Origin: Polyangiaceae bacterium
Lineage (GTDB): Bacteria > Myxococcota_A > Polyangia > Polyangiales > Polyangiaceae
DNA: 64,000 nucleotides
Reading direction: 5' to 3'
NCBI GenBank assembly: GCA_020633235.1
Contig: JACKEA010000004.1
Coordinates: 124,001-188,000, forward strand
This document shows positions 52,077 through 59,429 of this stretch, piece by piece (the first letter of the stretch is position 1; every line of letters starts with the position of its first letter). The notes under the pieces are model-generated. The model worked only from the letters and a program-made list of their open reading frames with translations. It was not told where the DNA came from and did no database searches. Both the position numbers and the translations under genes were made by a program.

Positions 52077-53386
52077 ATGTCATCGTCCAAAGCCATTTCC
52101 GTAGAACTGTCTGCCACCGAGCGCACTTCGCTCTCCGCACTTCAAGACCTCTCCAATCGCGACCTCTGGTCCAGCGCGGTCGTGGCCAACGCCGGGCGGC
52201 GCAAAGCGACCGCGCACTTGGTCGCGCACCTCGCTGAAATCGAACGGCGCGGTGTTGGATCAGGCAGCCGGTTGGAATGGTCGCGGCACGGGGTTGGGCC
52301 CCCGTGCGGGGTGTGGGGCGCAGCCCCACCGAGAATGCCGGCGGGGCCGGCGCCGACTGGCATCGAATGAGCACAGGCGCGGGGCGCTGTCGGTCTGGAC
52401 ACTTAATTCAACCCTACTCCTCCATGTACGACTTCTGCGTGCGCGGCCTCGGGATGAGTGAGGGGACGGCGTATCGGAGCATCGCCGGGGCGCGGGCAGC
52501 GCTCTCGTTTCCGGTGGTGCTCTCGCTGCTCGCCAGCGGAGATCTGCACCTTTCTGGGCTTTCGCTCTTGGCTCCGCGGCTCACGCAGGACAATCACACT
52601 GCGCTCCTGGAAGAAGCTGCCGGCAAGACGAGCGCGGGGATTCGCGTCGTGCTCGCGCGCTGGTTCCCCAAGCCGGACGTCCCGGATCGGGTCAAACCCA
52701 GTGCCGGGAAAGGGTCGCGGGCCGGCGTCGAGCCGCTCTCGGAAGGGCGCTTCGAGGTGCATTTCAGCGCCAGCGAGAGCCTGAAAGCGAAGCTCGAGCA
52801 CGCCCAGAATCTGATGAGCCACGTGAGCCGGGAGCTGGAGGTCGTGGTCGAACGGGCGCTGGATGCGCTGATTCGCGAGCTTTCGAACAAGCGCTGGGGC
52901 AAGACGGACAAGCCACGCCGCTCCCGCGGAACGAAGCCGGGCGAGCCCGGCCGTGCGGCCCGACGCGAGGTGTACGAGCGGGACGGCGCCCAGTGCTGCT
53001 TCGTGTCGGAGTCCGGCGTGCGCTGCACGGCAAGGGCGTTTCTCCAGTATGACCACATCGAAGCCACCGGCATCGGTGGTGGCGACGATGCCGCCAATGG
53101 TCGGGTGTTCTGCGCCAGCCACAACTTGAACGCGGCCAAGAAGACCTTCGGCAAGGAGTACGTCGAAGAGAAGAAGCGCCTTCGTCAGCGAAGGCGTTCA
53201 GACACCGAGGACGCTGCGAACGCCGAGGCGCGGGAGAAGCAAGACAAGCTCCTGTTGGCCCTCACGAGCCAAGGCTTCAAAAAGGCCGAAGCCAAGCAGG
53301 CGACGGAAAAGCTCGCCCGAGAAGCTCGCACCCTCTCGCTAGAAGAGCTACTTCGGCGTGCACTGGCGCTGCTCGTTCCGCGATAA
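52077..53386 (+). pseudogene. HNH-nuclease-family gene, split by an insertion
   Basis: Reconstructed in two frames. The N-part (52077 to about 52250) reads SATERTSLSALQDLSNRDL and KATAHLVAHLAEIERR, the expected start of the myxobacterial DUF222/HNH-type proteins. The C-part resumes near 52400 with HLIQPYSSMYDFCVRGLG and continues to HNH (CFVSESGVRCTARAFLQYDH, then NGRVFCASHNLNAAK) and a RuvA-C-like tail (QGFKKAEAKQ, SLEELLRRALALLVPR). About 149 bases separate the parts, and 149 is not a multiple of three, so the frames do not join. The C-part alone (from about 52424) might still be expressed. It lies between inverted dispersed repeats. Confidence 0.65.
52251..52399. repeat. Palindrome-rich insertion inside the HNH gene
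   Basis: About 149 bases not explained by the HNH protein. It holds three compact palindromes: CCCCGTGCGGGG, GTGGGGCGCAGCCCCAC (7-bp arms) and GCCGGCGGGGCCGGC (6-bp arms). This is the look of a REP/MITE-type element. The edges are estimated from where protein similarity stops and resumes. No exact target duplication was found. Confidence 0.5.
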
Positions 53387-53407
53387 GCGGGATGCGCGCG
53401 CGGGCTG

Positions 53408-53430
53408 ATTCCGCGCCGAACCCACAAGCT
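53408..53430 (-). repeat. Dispersed repeat copy, right of the HNH gene
   Basis: Minus strand: AGCTTGTGGGTTCGGCGCGG then AATCAG. It lies 22 bases beyond the HNH stop. The HNH remnant at 7004 also has a copy (6916) just past its 3' end in the same relative orientation. Confidence 0.6.
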
Positions 53431-53498
53431 GCCCGGTAGGAAGAATCGTCGCTGGGCCGCCGCTTGAGAGAGAGGACCGACTCAGGTGAGCACTGGAG

Positions 53499-54077
53499 TT
53501 AGACGAACGCCCGCGCCCGGATCCACTCGCGCGTGAGACCGAGGCGCTCCGTCCAATCGTCGACGACATCGCGCCGCACCAAGTCGGTGGACACTCGAAG
53601 AATGGAGGCGATATCGCGAAGGTGCTTCTCCGAATCGCCCTCGCGGAAGTATTCGAGCTTGCGAATGATGACGTACTCAGGCGGTGCGATCCACGTCTGT
53701 GCTCCGTCGATCTGAATGGGTCTGCGCTCCGCCATGGCCCAGCGATGGAGCGGATCGCGATTGGCGACGTAGATATCCGCCTTGAAACCACTTTCGTGGT
53801 GGATCAAGTTGAAATGGCCGCGCTGCGGCCGCAGGCTCTCTTCCAGCAGGACTTCCTCTGGCGGGCAATAGAACTCCTCGAGTGGAAAGGCCGCGGCTAG
53901 CGCCCGTACGCCGCTGGGCGGTAGCGCAACCACGATGTCGACGTCATGCGTAAGGCGCGGCTCGCCGTACAGCATCCCCGCGACGCTGCCCGTAACCATG
54001 TACTGCAATCCGAGCGCTTCGAATCTCTTCGCGTACAGCAGAAAGAGATCGGTGGGATGCGCGTCAGTCGTGGACAT
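53499..54077 (-). CDS. Nucleotidyltransferase-fold protein
   Basis: A 192-residue protein. MVTGSVAGMLYGEPRLTHDVDIVV gives the GS(x)n...DxD core of the pol-beta nucleotidyltransferase superfamily (helix, then the two metal-binding Asp in HDVDIV). It is followed by ADIYVANRDPLHRWAM and IIRKLEYFREGDSEKHLRDI. The family includes AbiEii/MNT-like toxin or antitoxin proteins. It overlaps a 64-residue partner gene (54064-54258) by 14 bases, an arrangement seen for many toxin-antitoxin-like pairs. Activity as a toxin is inferred only. Start ATG 54077. Confidence 0.75.
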   Translation of the reverse strand: MSTTDAHPTDLFLLYAKRFEALGLQYMVTGSVAGMLYGEPRLTHDVDIVVALPPSGVRALAAAFPLEEFYCPPEEVLLEESLRPQRGHFNLIHHESGFKADIYVANRDPLHRWAMAERRPIQIDGAQTWIAPPEYVIIRKLEYFREGDSEKHLRDIASILRVSTDLVRRDVVDDWTERLGLTREWIRARAFV

Positions 54078-54258
54078 ACATGAAGACCCGACGGACTTCG
54101 CGCTGGATCTCCTCGTCCGTCCAGTCAGGGTGCAGCTGACGAAGGTAGGCAGTCTTGAGGCGGCGCGCCGAAGCATCCAGCGCTCGCGCGGCGCGCCAAC
54201 GCTCGGTGTAGGTCATCTGGCGGAGTCTTTGGAGCTGAACGTCGTCGCCCGCTGACAT
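54064..54258 (-). CDS. Small helical partner of the nucleotidyltransferase
   Basis: A 64-residue protein: MSAGDDVQLQRLRQMTYTER with a helical RARALDASARRLKTAYLR and a terminal HPDWTDEEIQREVRRVF. This pattern (short helix, then 'HPxWTxEE(I/V)xxxV') is recurrent in small proteins encoded before nucleotidyltransferase genes. Together they look like a two-gene module, possibly toxin-antitoxin. The overlap of 14 bases supports co-translation. A longer upstream frame starting near 54624 is a shadow of the peroxiredoxin gene. Confidence 0.65.
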   Translation of the reverse strand: MSAGDDVQLQRLRQMTYTERWRAARALDASARRLKTAYLRQLHPDWTDEEIQREVRRVFMYVHD

Positions 54259-54391
54259 CGTCGCCACTCTAGCGCGAACACCGGAACCAGCGTAGTCGGG
54301 AGTGGACCTTCGGGACGCATCACGCGACCCGCGCGACCGACCGCGTCCGTAGGAGCTTGCGATTTCGCTCCACCTGCCCCAAGACGCGGGG

Positions 54392-54985
54392 ATGAAGCGC
54401 ACCGCCCTGCTCGCCCTCGCGGCCGCCACCCTCGTGGTCGGCTGTGACAAGAAGGAGTCCCCCGCTGCCACGCCGTCGGCTCCGGCCCCGTCCGCCGCCA
54501 GCACCGCAGCGCCCACCGCGGCCGCAAAGCAAGAGGGGCTACTCGACGTGGGAGCCGAGGCGCCCAAGATCGAAGCCGTCGCCCACAACGGGCAGAAGGT
54601 CGATCTCGCGTCCTTCAAGGGCAAGCCCGTCGTCGTCTACTTCTATCCGAAGGACGACACGCCCGGCTGCACCGTGGAGGCCAAGGGCATTCGCGACGAG
54701 TGGCCGGAGCTTCGCAAGGCCGGCGCCGTGGTGCTCGGCGTATCCAGCGACGACAACGTCTCCCACCGCGCCTTCGCCAGCAAGTACGACCTGCCGTTCC
54801 TGCTCGTGCCGGACGCGGAGCATCACATCGCGAACGCCTTCGGCGTTCCGGTGAGCAATGGCTACGCCAAGCGCGTCACGTTCCTGATCGACAAAGGCGG
54901 CAAGATCGCCAAGGTGTTCCCCGACGTCACGCCCCAAGGCCATGCCAAGGAGCTCGTCGCCGCCATCACCGACCTCCAAGGTTGA
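54392..54985 (+). CDS. Lipid-anchored peroxiredoxin (BCP/PrxQ-like)
   Basis: A 197-residue protein: lipoprotein signal LAAATLVVGC, Ala/Pro/Ser linker, then a thioredoxin-fold peroxiredoxin (VVVYFYPKDDTPGCTVEAKG, VVLGVSSDDNVSHRAFASKY, LPFLLVPD, VTFLIDKGGKIAKVF). The peroxidatic Cys in TPGCTVEA is present. The usual resolving Cys five residues later (TPGCTxEAC) is Lys here, so it should work as a 1-Cys enzyme. Location is periplasmic or outer-membrane by its lipid anchor. Its stop abuts the stop of the Kelch gene (TGATCA). Confidence 0.88.
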   Translation: MKRTALLALAAATLVVGCDKKESPAATPSAPAPSAASTAAPTAAAKQEGLLDVGAEAPKIEAVAHNGQKVDLASFKGKPVVVYFYPKDDTPGCTVEAKGIRDEWPELRKAGAVVLGVSSDDNVSHRAFASKYDLPFLLVPDAEHHIANAFGVPVSNGYAKRVTFLIDKGGKIAKVFPDVTPQGHAKELVAAITDLQG

Positions 54986-56107
54986 TCACTTCCGCCGCAA
55001 GATGTCCACGCTGCTCGAGATCGGAAAGTCCGGTGGCGTTTCGTACTGGGCGCCGCCAATGGCGTAGAACGCCCCCTTCATCACCGCGCCCGCCGGGTCC
55101 CATCGCGAAGTGGGCAAGTCTGGAAGAGCGAGCCAAGCTTTGTCGCCCAGCGCCTCGGCCGACGTGAACTGCGCCCCGCCGCCGTATTGCATCCACCCGC
55201 CTGCCACGATCGCACATCCGCTGGGGTTGCCGGCCGCCGCGGAAACCCGTGGAACCGAGAGCGGAGCGCCGGCATGCCAAGACAGATCTTCCGACGAGAA
55301 ATACTCGACGAGGTCCATTCCGTACGAGGTCTCCACCTCGGACGTGCTGCCTCCGGCCAAGAGCAAGCGCCCATCCTCCACGATGCCGCTGCAGCCTTCG
55401 CGGGGCGTGGGCATTCCGGGGGCAATCGTCGTCCACACTCCGGTGGCCGGATCGTAGGCTTCGATCGCTCCAGTGATCTCCAGGGTGGGAGTCACGCTCG
55501 TGCGACCCCCCGCCACGATCAAGCGGCCGTTCCAGAACACCGCGGCGGCATTTGCCCGGGCCGTCGGCATGTTCGGGAGCTGCTCCCAGCTGTCGTTGCC
55601 GACATCGTAACGGAGCGTCGCGGCCACGACTTCTTGGAGGCCGGACGCGTAGCCGCCCGCCACGTACACGAATCCGTTGGTCGCGGCGGCAGCGAAGTAC
55701 GCGTTGGGAGCGGGCATCGCGGAGACCTCTTTCCAGGCCTTCGCGCCGTCATCGAGGCGCTCGACGCTCGCCGTGGGACCGTTGGCGGTCACACCTCCCA
55801 TCACCAACAGGGAAGCATCGAGCCCCACCGCCCTCGCCCCTCGCCGCGCCACGTTCAGCGCGGGTCCCGGCGTCCACTCCCAGCTTCCCTGACAATTGTC
55901 CACGCCGTCGTCGAGCTCGTCGGATGCCGCAGGTCCGAGGGAATTGTCGGCCGAACCGTCGTCCGCTTCATGGTCGCTCGCGGAAGCGTCGTGCGTATCG
56001 TGGTCGAGCCCGGCGTCGCTCGGGCCCGGACGGTCTCGTGCAGCGCTGCTTCCACAGCCGAGAACGAACACAGGAATGACGGCTAGGCCCAGCGCCTTTT
56101 GCAACAT
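54986..56107 (-). CDS. Kelch-repeat lipoprotein
   Basis: A 373-residue protein: lipoprotein signal VIPVFVLGC, an acidic Asp/Ser/Ala linker (DHDTHDASASDHEADDGSAD), then about six Kelch-type blades. Each has the pattern hhhhGG: LLVMGGV, VYVAGGY, LIVAGGR, LLLAGGS, AIVAGGW, YAIGGA. It should form a beta-propeller exposed at the surface, probably for binding. No enzyme residues recognised. Start ATG 56107. Confidence 0.82.
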   Translation of the reverse strand: MLQKALGLAVIPVFVLGCGSSAARDRPGPSDAGLDHDTHDASASDHEADDGSADNSLGPAASDELDDGVDNCQGSWEWTPGPALNVARRGARAVGLDASLLVMGGVTANGPTASVERLDDGAKAWKEVSAMPAPNAYFAAAATNGFVYVAGGYASGLQEVVAATLRYDVGNDSWEQLPNMPTARANAAAVFWNGRLIVAGGRTSVTPTLEITGAIEAYDPATGVWTTIAPGMPTPREGCSGIVEDGRLLLAGGSTSEVETSYGMDLVEYFSSEDLSWHAGAPLSVPRVSAAAGNPSGCAIVAGGWMQYGGGAQFTSAEALGDKAWLALPDLPTSRWDPAGAVMKGAFYAIGGAQYETPPDFPISSSVDILRRK

Positions 56108-56300
56108 CTTTGCCTCCCAGCGGTCGTGTGGACACGCGACCGCCGCTCGCCCTGTGCAACTCCAGTGCCACCGACGACTACGTCCCTTCGCAACGTCTTG
56201 CCCACCGTTTGAGCCACAGTGTGCCGCCGCGCTACCGCGCACCATGGCGCGCGCTTCAGCTTCGACGCATGCAAACGGAGCGAGCTGTCTCGGGTCGGCT

Positions 56301-56341
56301 TCTTGTTGGTCCGGCGCGAGCCCCGTCGTGGCCGCGCCGGA
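56301..56341 (+). repeat. Dispersed repeat copy with perfect 11-bp stem
   Basis: TTGTTGGTCCGGCGCG, 14-nt loop GAGCCCCGTCG..., then the exact complement. Arms GGTCCGGCGCG (56306-56316) and CGCGCCGGACC (56331-56341). It is the best-paired copy in the family. It is downstream of the 56351 gene's stop. The gap 56108-56350 otherwise shows no gene. Confidence 0.85.
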
Positions 56342-56350
56342 CCGACATGA

Positions 56351-56794
56351 TCAGAATCCGGCTTCCGAAAGGGTCGTGGCCCCGCTGCACCCGCAATCAT
56401 CGGACTGGTAGCTGCCGGAAAGCACGCCCTGGGCGTCGAGCTTCAAGCTGTAACTTCCCGTGCACCACATACGGTCCGGCGGTAGCGCGTCGCTCTCCAC
56501 CATCTCCACTTCGTCGAGGACCACGCCGCTCTCGCGCTGCACGCCCTCTACTCGATAGGTGGCGCGGTAGCGCTCGCCCTCGAAGGCGTCCGACTCGTAG
56601 AATACCGTGGCGGCGAGCTCATCGCCGCGTGCGCGGTCGAGCTCGAAGAACAGCTGACCTCCCAAGCAACGCGCGTCCGGCTCGATGCGGCCGCTGCTGC
56701 TCGCTGGGAGTTTTGCTTGGCCCACGTCCTGGGCGCCGGGGTCGTAGCAGCCGGACAGGGACACGAGACACGCGACCAGGAGCAGACTTCGCAT
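56351..56794 (-). CDS. Small lipoprotein, function unknown
   Basis: A 147-residue protein with signal and lipobox CLVSLSGC, then a short beta-rich domain (FFELDRARGDELAATVFYESD, YRATYRVEGVQRES, YSLKLDAQGVLSGSY) and a terminal CGCSG. No family recognised. It is divergent from the gene at 56959. A palindromic repeat lies just past its 3' end. Confidence 0.65.
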   Translation of the reverse strand: MRSLLLVACLVSLSGCYDPGAQDVGQAKLPASSSGRIEPDARCLGGQLFFELDRARGDELAATVFYESDAFEGERYRATYRVEGVQRESGVVLDEVEMVESDALPPDRMWCTGSYSLKLDAQGVLSGSYQSDDCGCSGATTLSEAGF

Positions 56795-56958
56795 TGGGGG
56801 CCTCCGAGCACTGAGGGGGTAACGTCCAGACCCCTCCCGGGCTTCAAAGTTTGGGAATTTTCGGCGTTTTTAAGGGCATGTCGAAAACTTGCATTTTTCA
56901 GCTGGTACGCAGGTGTAGGTTCATGTAGGACTTGGGCATACCCGCTCGGGAGGAAGCC

Positions 56959-58539
56959 ATGTCGATCCGTCGTCTCGCACTCGCCGCCACCATTCCCGCT
57001 TTGGCCCTCGCCTGCTCATCGAGCTCCAGCGGTCCTTCTCAACCGGGAAGCACCGAGAAGAATCCGTTCCTCGAGAACCAAGCGCCCTCCGGCAAGGCCG
57101 ACACGGCGTACACCAATCCCGACGGCATCGAGGTCGAGGTCGACATCGAGGCGGACGCGGAATCGACCAGCTACCGCCTGTTGGAGTCACCGCTGTACGT
57201 GGCGCAGTTCGCCACCACCTACCTGCGACAGCGTGGCGAGTTCTATCTCGAGAGCCTGGCGGAGGATTCCACCTCGAAGCAGCGGGTGGAGTGGCAGGTG
57301 GACGGCAACTGGATCACCGCCGGCGAGGCCGCCAGCGTCGACAAGACCAAGCTCAAGCACTTCCGCATTCGTGGCGTGAACGCCGTGCTGCTCAACAGCG
57401 CCAAGAACGGCGTGGACGAGGGCAGCGTGTTCGAGGCAGAGGTGCCCATCAATCCGTTCACCGTGATGAGCGAGGCGAACGACACCTGCGCGGATCACGA
57501 CGGGCACATCGGGCTCAGCCAGTCCGTGTACTGGTACCTGTGGAACCCGGACAAGTCGACCTGCACCATGAAGACGCAACAGCTCAAGCTGACCGTCTCC
57601 AAGATGTTCGCCAACGCGCAGCAGACGTATCCGGAGTTCGACCAGCTGGTGGCGGACGGCAAGGTCACCGCGGTGGTGCTCTTCGGCCAAATCGGCGACG
57701 GCCCCATCGACGAGTGGGAGACCGGCGTCCGCAACATGAAGAAGATGTCCGATTGGCTCCTGGAAGCGGACTTCCAAGAGGTCACGCCGGCGCCGGTGGG
57801 GCGTCGCTTCACCAAACACATCGGCACCACGGATTTCGAGCTGGATCTGTACGGCCCCACGGACTTCAGTGGCCTGTCGGACTACGCCCACTTCCCGAAC
57901 TTCCAGAAGGCCATCAGCGAGCACGAGATCATCGTGTACGACGGCCACAGCATGCTGGGCGCCAGCGACTTCTGGTCCAAGCCGACGTACCCGGATTTCT
58001 ACCAGATCTACATTTACGGCGGCTGCCTCGGCTACGAGTACTACATCAAGCCCATCTTGGACGGTAAGGGCGGCGGCTGGGACAAGCTCGACCTCGTCTC
58101 CAGCGTGGTGGAGGTCAGCGCCGACGCCAACATGATCGCGGGCCCGGTGTTCGCCAAGATCGCGTGGGCTCTGGACCACGGCTACAACGCCTCGTGGCGC
58201 GACCTGCTGCTCGGCATCCGCAATCGCGTGGGCGACTCCACCTTCGGCGCCAGCGGCGTGCGCGAGAACTGCTTCTCGCCGGAAGGCTCGCTGTGCACGG
58301 GCACCGGCGGCGGTGGCGGCACGGGTGGCGCGGGCGGCAGCGGCGGCGCGAGCGGCAGCGGCGGCGCAGCCGGCAGCGGCGGCGCGGCCGGCAGCGGCGG
58401 TGCCACCAGCGGCGCGTCCTGCGTGGGATACTGCGGCTCCTCGAGCTCCGTGCCCGGAAGCGACCCGGCGTGTTACTGCGACCCCGCGTGCGTGAACTAC
58501 GGCGACTGCTGCGACGACTACGCCAGCGCGTGTCAGTGA
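56959..58539 (+). CDS. Secreted protein with clan-CD-like core and somatomedin-B-like C-terminus
   Basis: A 526-residue lipoprotein (signal PALALAC) with AGGA at 56951 giving a good start. The central ~300 residues contain EIIVYDGHSMLGASDFW and, ~30 residues on, IYIYGGCLGYEYY. The His-Gly-like and Cys positions at strand ends recall clan CD peptidases (caspase/gingipain type), which is a suggestion only. A Gly/Ser/Ala linker (GGSGGASGSGGAAGSGG) follows. The last ~40 residues, CVGYCGSSSSVPGSDPACYC and VNYGDCCDDYASAC, match the somatomedin-B Cys spacing (CYCD-C-GDCC-DY). Confidence 0.75.
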   Translation: MSIRRLALAATIPALALACSSSSSGPSQPGSTEKNPFLENQAPSGKADTAYTNPDGIEVEVDIEADAESTSYRLLESPLYVAQFATTYLRQRGEFYLESLAEDSTSKQRVEWQVDGNWITAGEAASVDKTKLKHFRIRGVNAVLLNSAKNGVDEGSVFEAEVPINPFTVMSEANDTCADHDGHIGLSQSVYWYLWNPDKSTCTMKTQQLKLTVSKMFANAQQTYPEFDQLVADGKVTAVVLFGQIGDGPIDEWETGVRNMKKMSDWLLEADFQEVTPAPVGRRFTKHIGTTDFELDLYGPTDFSGLSDYAHFPNFQKAISEHEIIVYDGHSMLGASDFWSKPTYPDFYQIYIYGGCLGYEYYIKPILDGKGGGWDKLDLVSSVVEVSADANMIAGPVFAKIAWALDHGYNASWRDLLLGIRNRVGDSTFGASGVRENCFSPEGSLCTGTGGGGGTGGAGGSGGASGSGGAAGSGGAAGSGGATSGASCVGYCGSSSSVPGSDPACYCDPACVNYGDCCDDYASACQ

Positions 58540-58568
58540 TGCAGCGTAGCGGCGCGTAGCAATCCAGT

Positions 58569-58597
58569 GGTGGAGCTGCCGATGGGGCGGCTCCACC
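58569..58597 (+). terminator. Hairpin after the somatomedin-B-like gene
   Basis: GGTGGAGCTGCC, loop GATGG, GGCGGCTCCACC: 12 positions with one T/G mismatch. It lies 30 bases past the stop at 58539. No T-run, so it may be a stability hairpin. Confidence 0.5.
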
Positions 58598-58616
58598 ATG
58601 CTACCCTGGAGTCGTC

Positions 58617-59396
58617 GTGTCGCCCCCAAGTCCGCCTCGCCCAGATCCCGGCACGCTCTACGTGCACGAGGGACGCACGTATCTGCGCGCCCCGGTGCCG
58701 CTCCACTTTCCGGAGCACGAGACGGTGCCTGAGACCAAGCTTCACCTGGAGCTGCGTACGCTGCTCTATCAGGTGCTGAAGCTCGCATTCGGGAACGTCC
58801 ACGCCATTGGTTGCGATCAGTTCGTGTACTGGGACGCCAGCGATCCGCGCCGCTGCCTGGCGCCGGACGGGTTCGTGCGCAAGAACGCCGACAACGAGCT
58901 GTTTCCCGTCTGGAAGACATGGGAGCGCGGCGCGCCCCACGTCGCCATCGAGATCGTCAGCGCCACGGATCGCGATCTCGGCGAGCAACTCGCGCGTTAC
59001 CGACAGATGGGCGTCGTCGAGCTGATTCGCTTCGACTGCGACGACCTCGCTCGGCCCCTTCGCGTCTGGGATCGCGTGGACGAGGATCTGGTCGAGCGCT
59101 CCCTACTCGTCGTCACCGAGGCGGAGTGTACGGTGCTCCCGGTGATCTGGACCGTCGTCCCGGACCCGGCGCTCGGCCCGAGTCTCCGTCCCGCCGACCG
59201 CAGCACCCGCGTGCTCTTGCCTTCTCCCAGCGAGCTCGCGATTAGCGCGCGCGACCAGGCCGAAGCGGAGCGGGGGCGAGCGGAAGCGGAGCGGGAGCGA
59301 GCGGAAGCGGAGCGGGAGCGAGCGGAAGCGGAGCGGGAGCGGGCCGACGACGCGGAGCGCCGCCTCCGTGAGCTCGAAGTGAAGCTTTCGTCCTGA
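58617..59396 (+). CDS. Uma2-family (DUF820) endonuclease-like protein with heptad tail
   Basis: A 259-residue protein. Residues ~30-160 are Uma2-like: LELRTLLYQVLKL, CLAPDGFVRK (metal Asp), HVAIEIVSATDRD (Glu of the PD-(D/E)xK core), RYRQMGVVELIRFD. The family is often expanded in myxobacteria and cyanobacteria, with unknown targets. The C-terminal ~50 residues are a run of 21-bp repeats (59260-59345) encoding heptads of AEAERER. They are likely a charged coiled coil for oligomerisation. The start is GTG 58617. Confidence 0.85.
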   Translation: MSPPSPPRPDPGTLYVHEGRTYLRAPVPLHFPEHETVPETKLHLELRTLLYQVLKLAFGNVHAIGCDQFVYWDASDPRRCLAPDGFVRKNADNELFPVWKTWERGAPHVAIEIVSATDRDLGEQLARYRQMGVVELIRFDCDDLARPLRVWDRVDEDLVERSLLVVTEAECTVLPVIWTVVPDPALGPSLRPADRSTRVLLPSPSELAISARDQAEAERGRAEAERERAEAERERAEAERERADDAERRLRELEVKLSS

Positions 59397-59404
59397 CCGC
59401 GGTG

Positions 59405-59428
59405 TGGCCGCGGCGGACCAACAAGATC
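59405..59428 (-). repeat. Dispersed repeat copy between convergent genes
   Basis: Minus strand ATCTTGTTGGTCCGCCGCGG, then CCACACCGCGG, giving a 6-bp CCGCGG stem. It lies between the Uma2 stop and the sigma-54 regulator stop. Confidence 0.7.
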
Positions 59429-59429
59429 T

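Noticed and set aside
57187..58920. Long minus-strand frame opposite the somatomedin-B-like gene
   Set aside because: Antisense shadow: no recognisable motif, while the plus strand has a signal peptide, a ribosome site and Cys modules.
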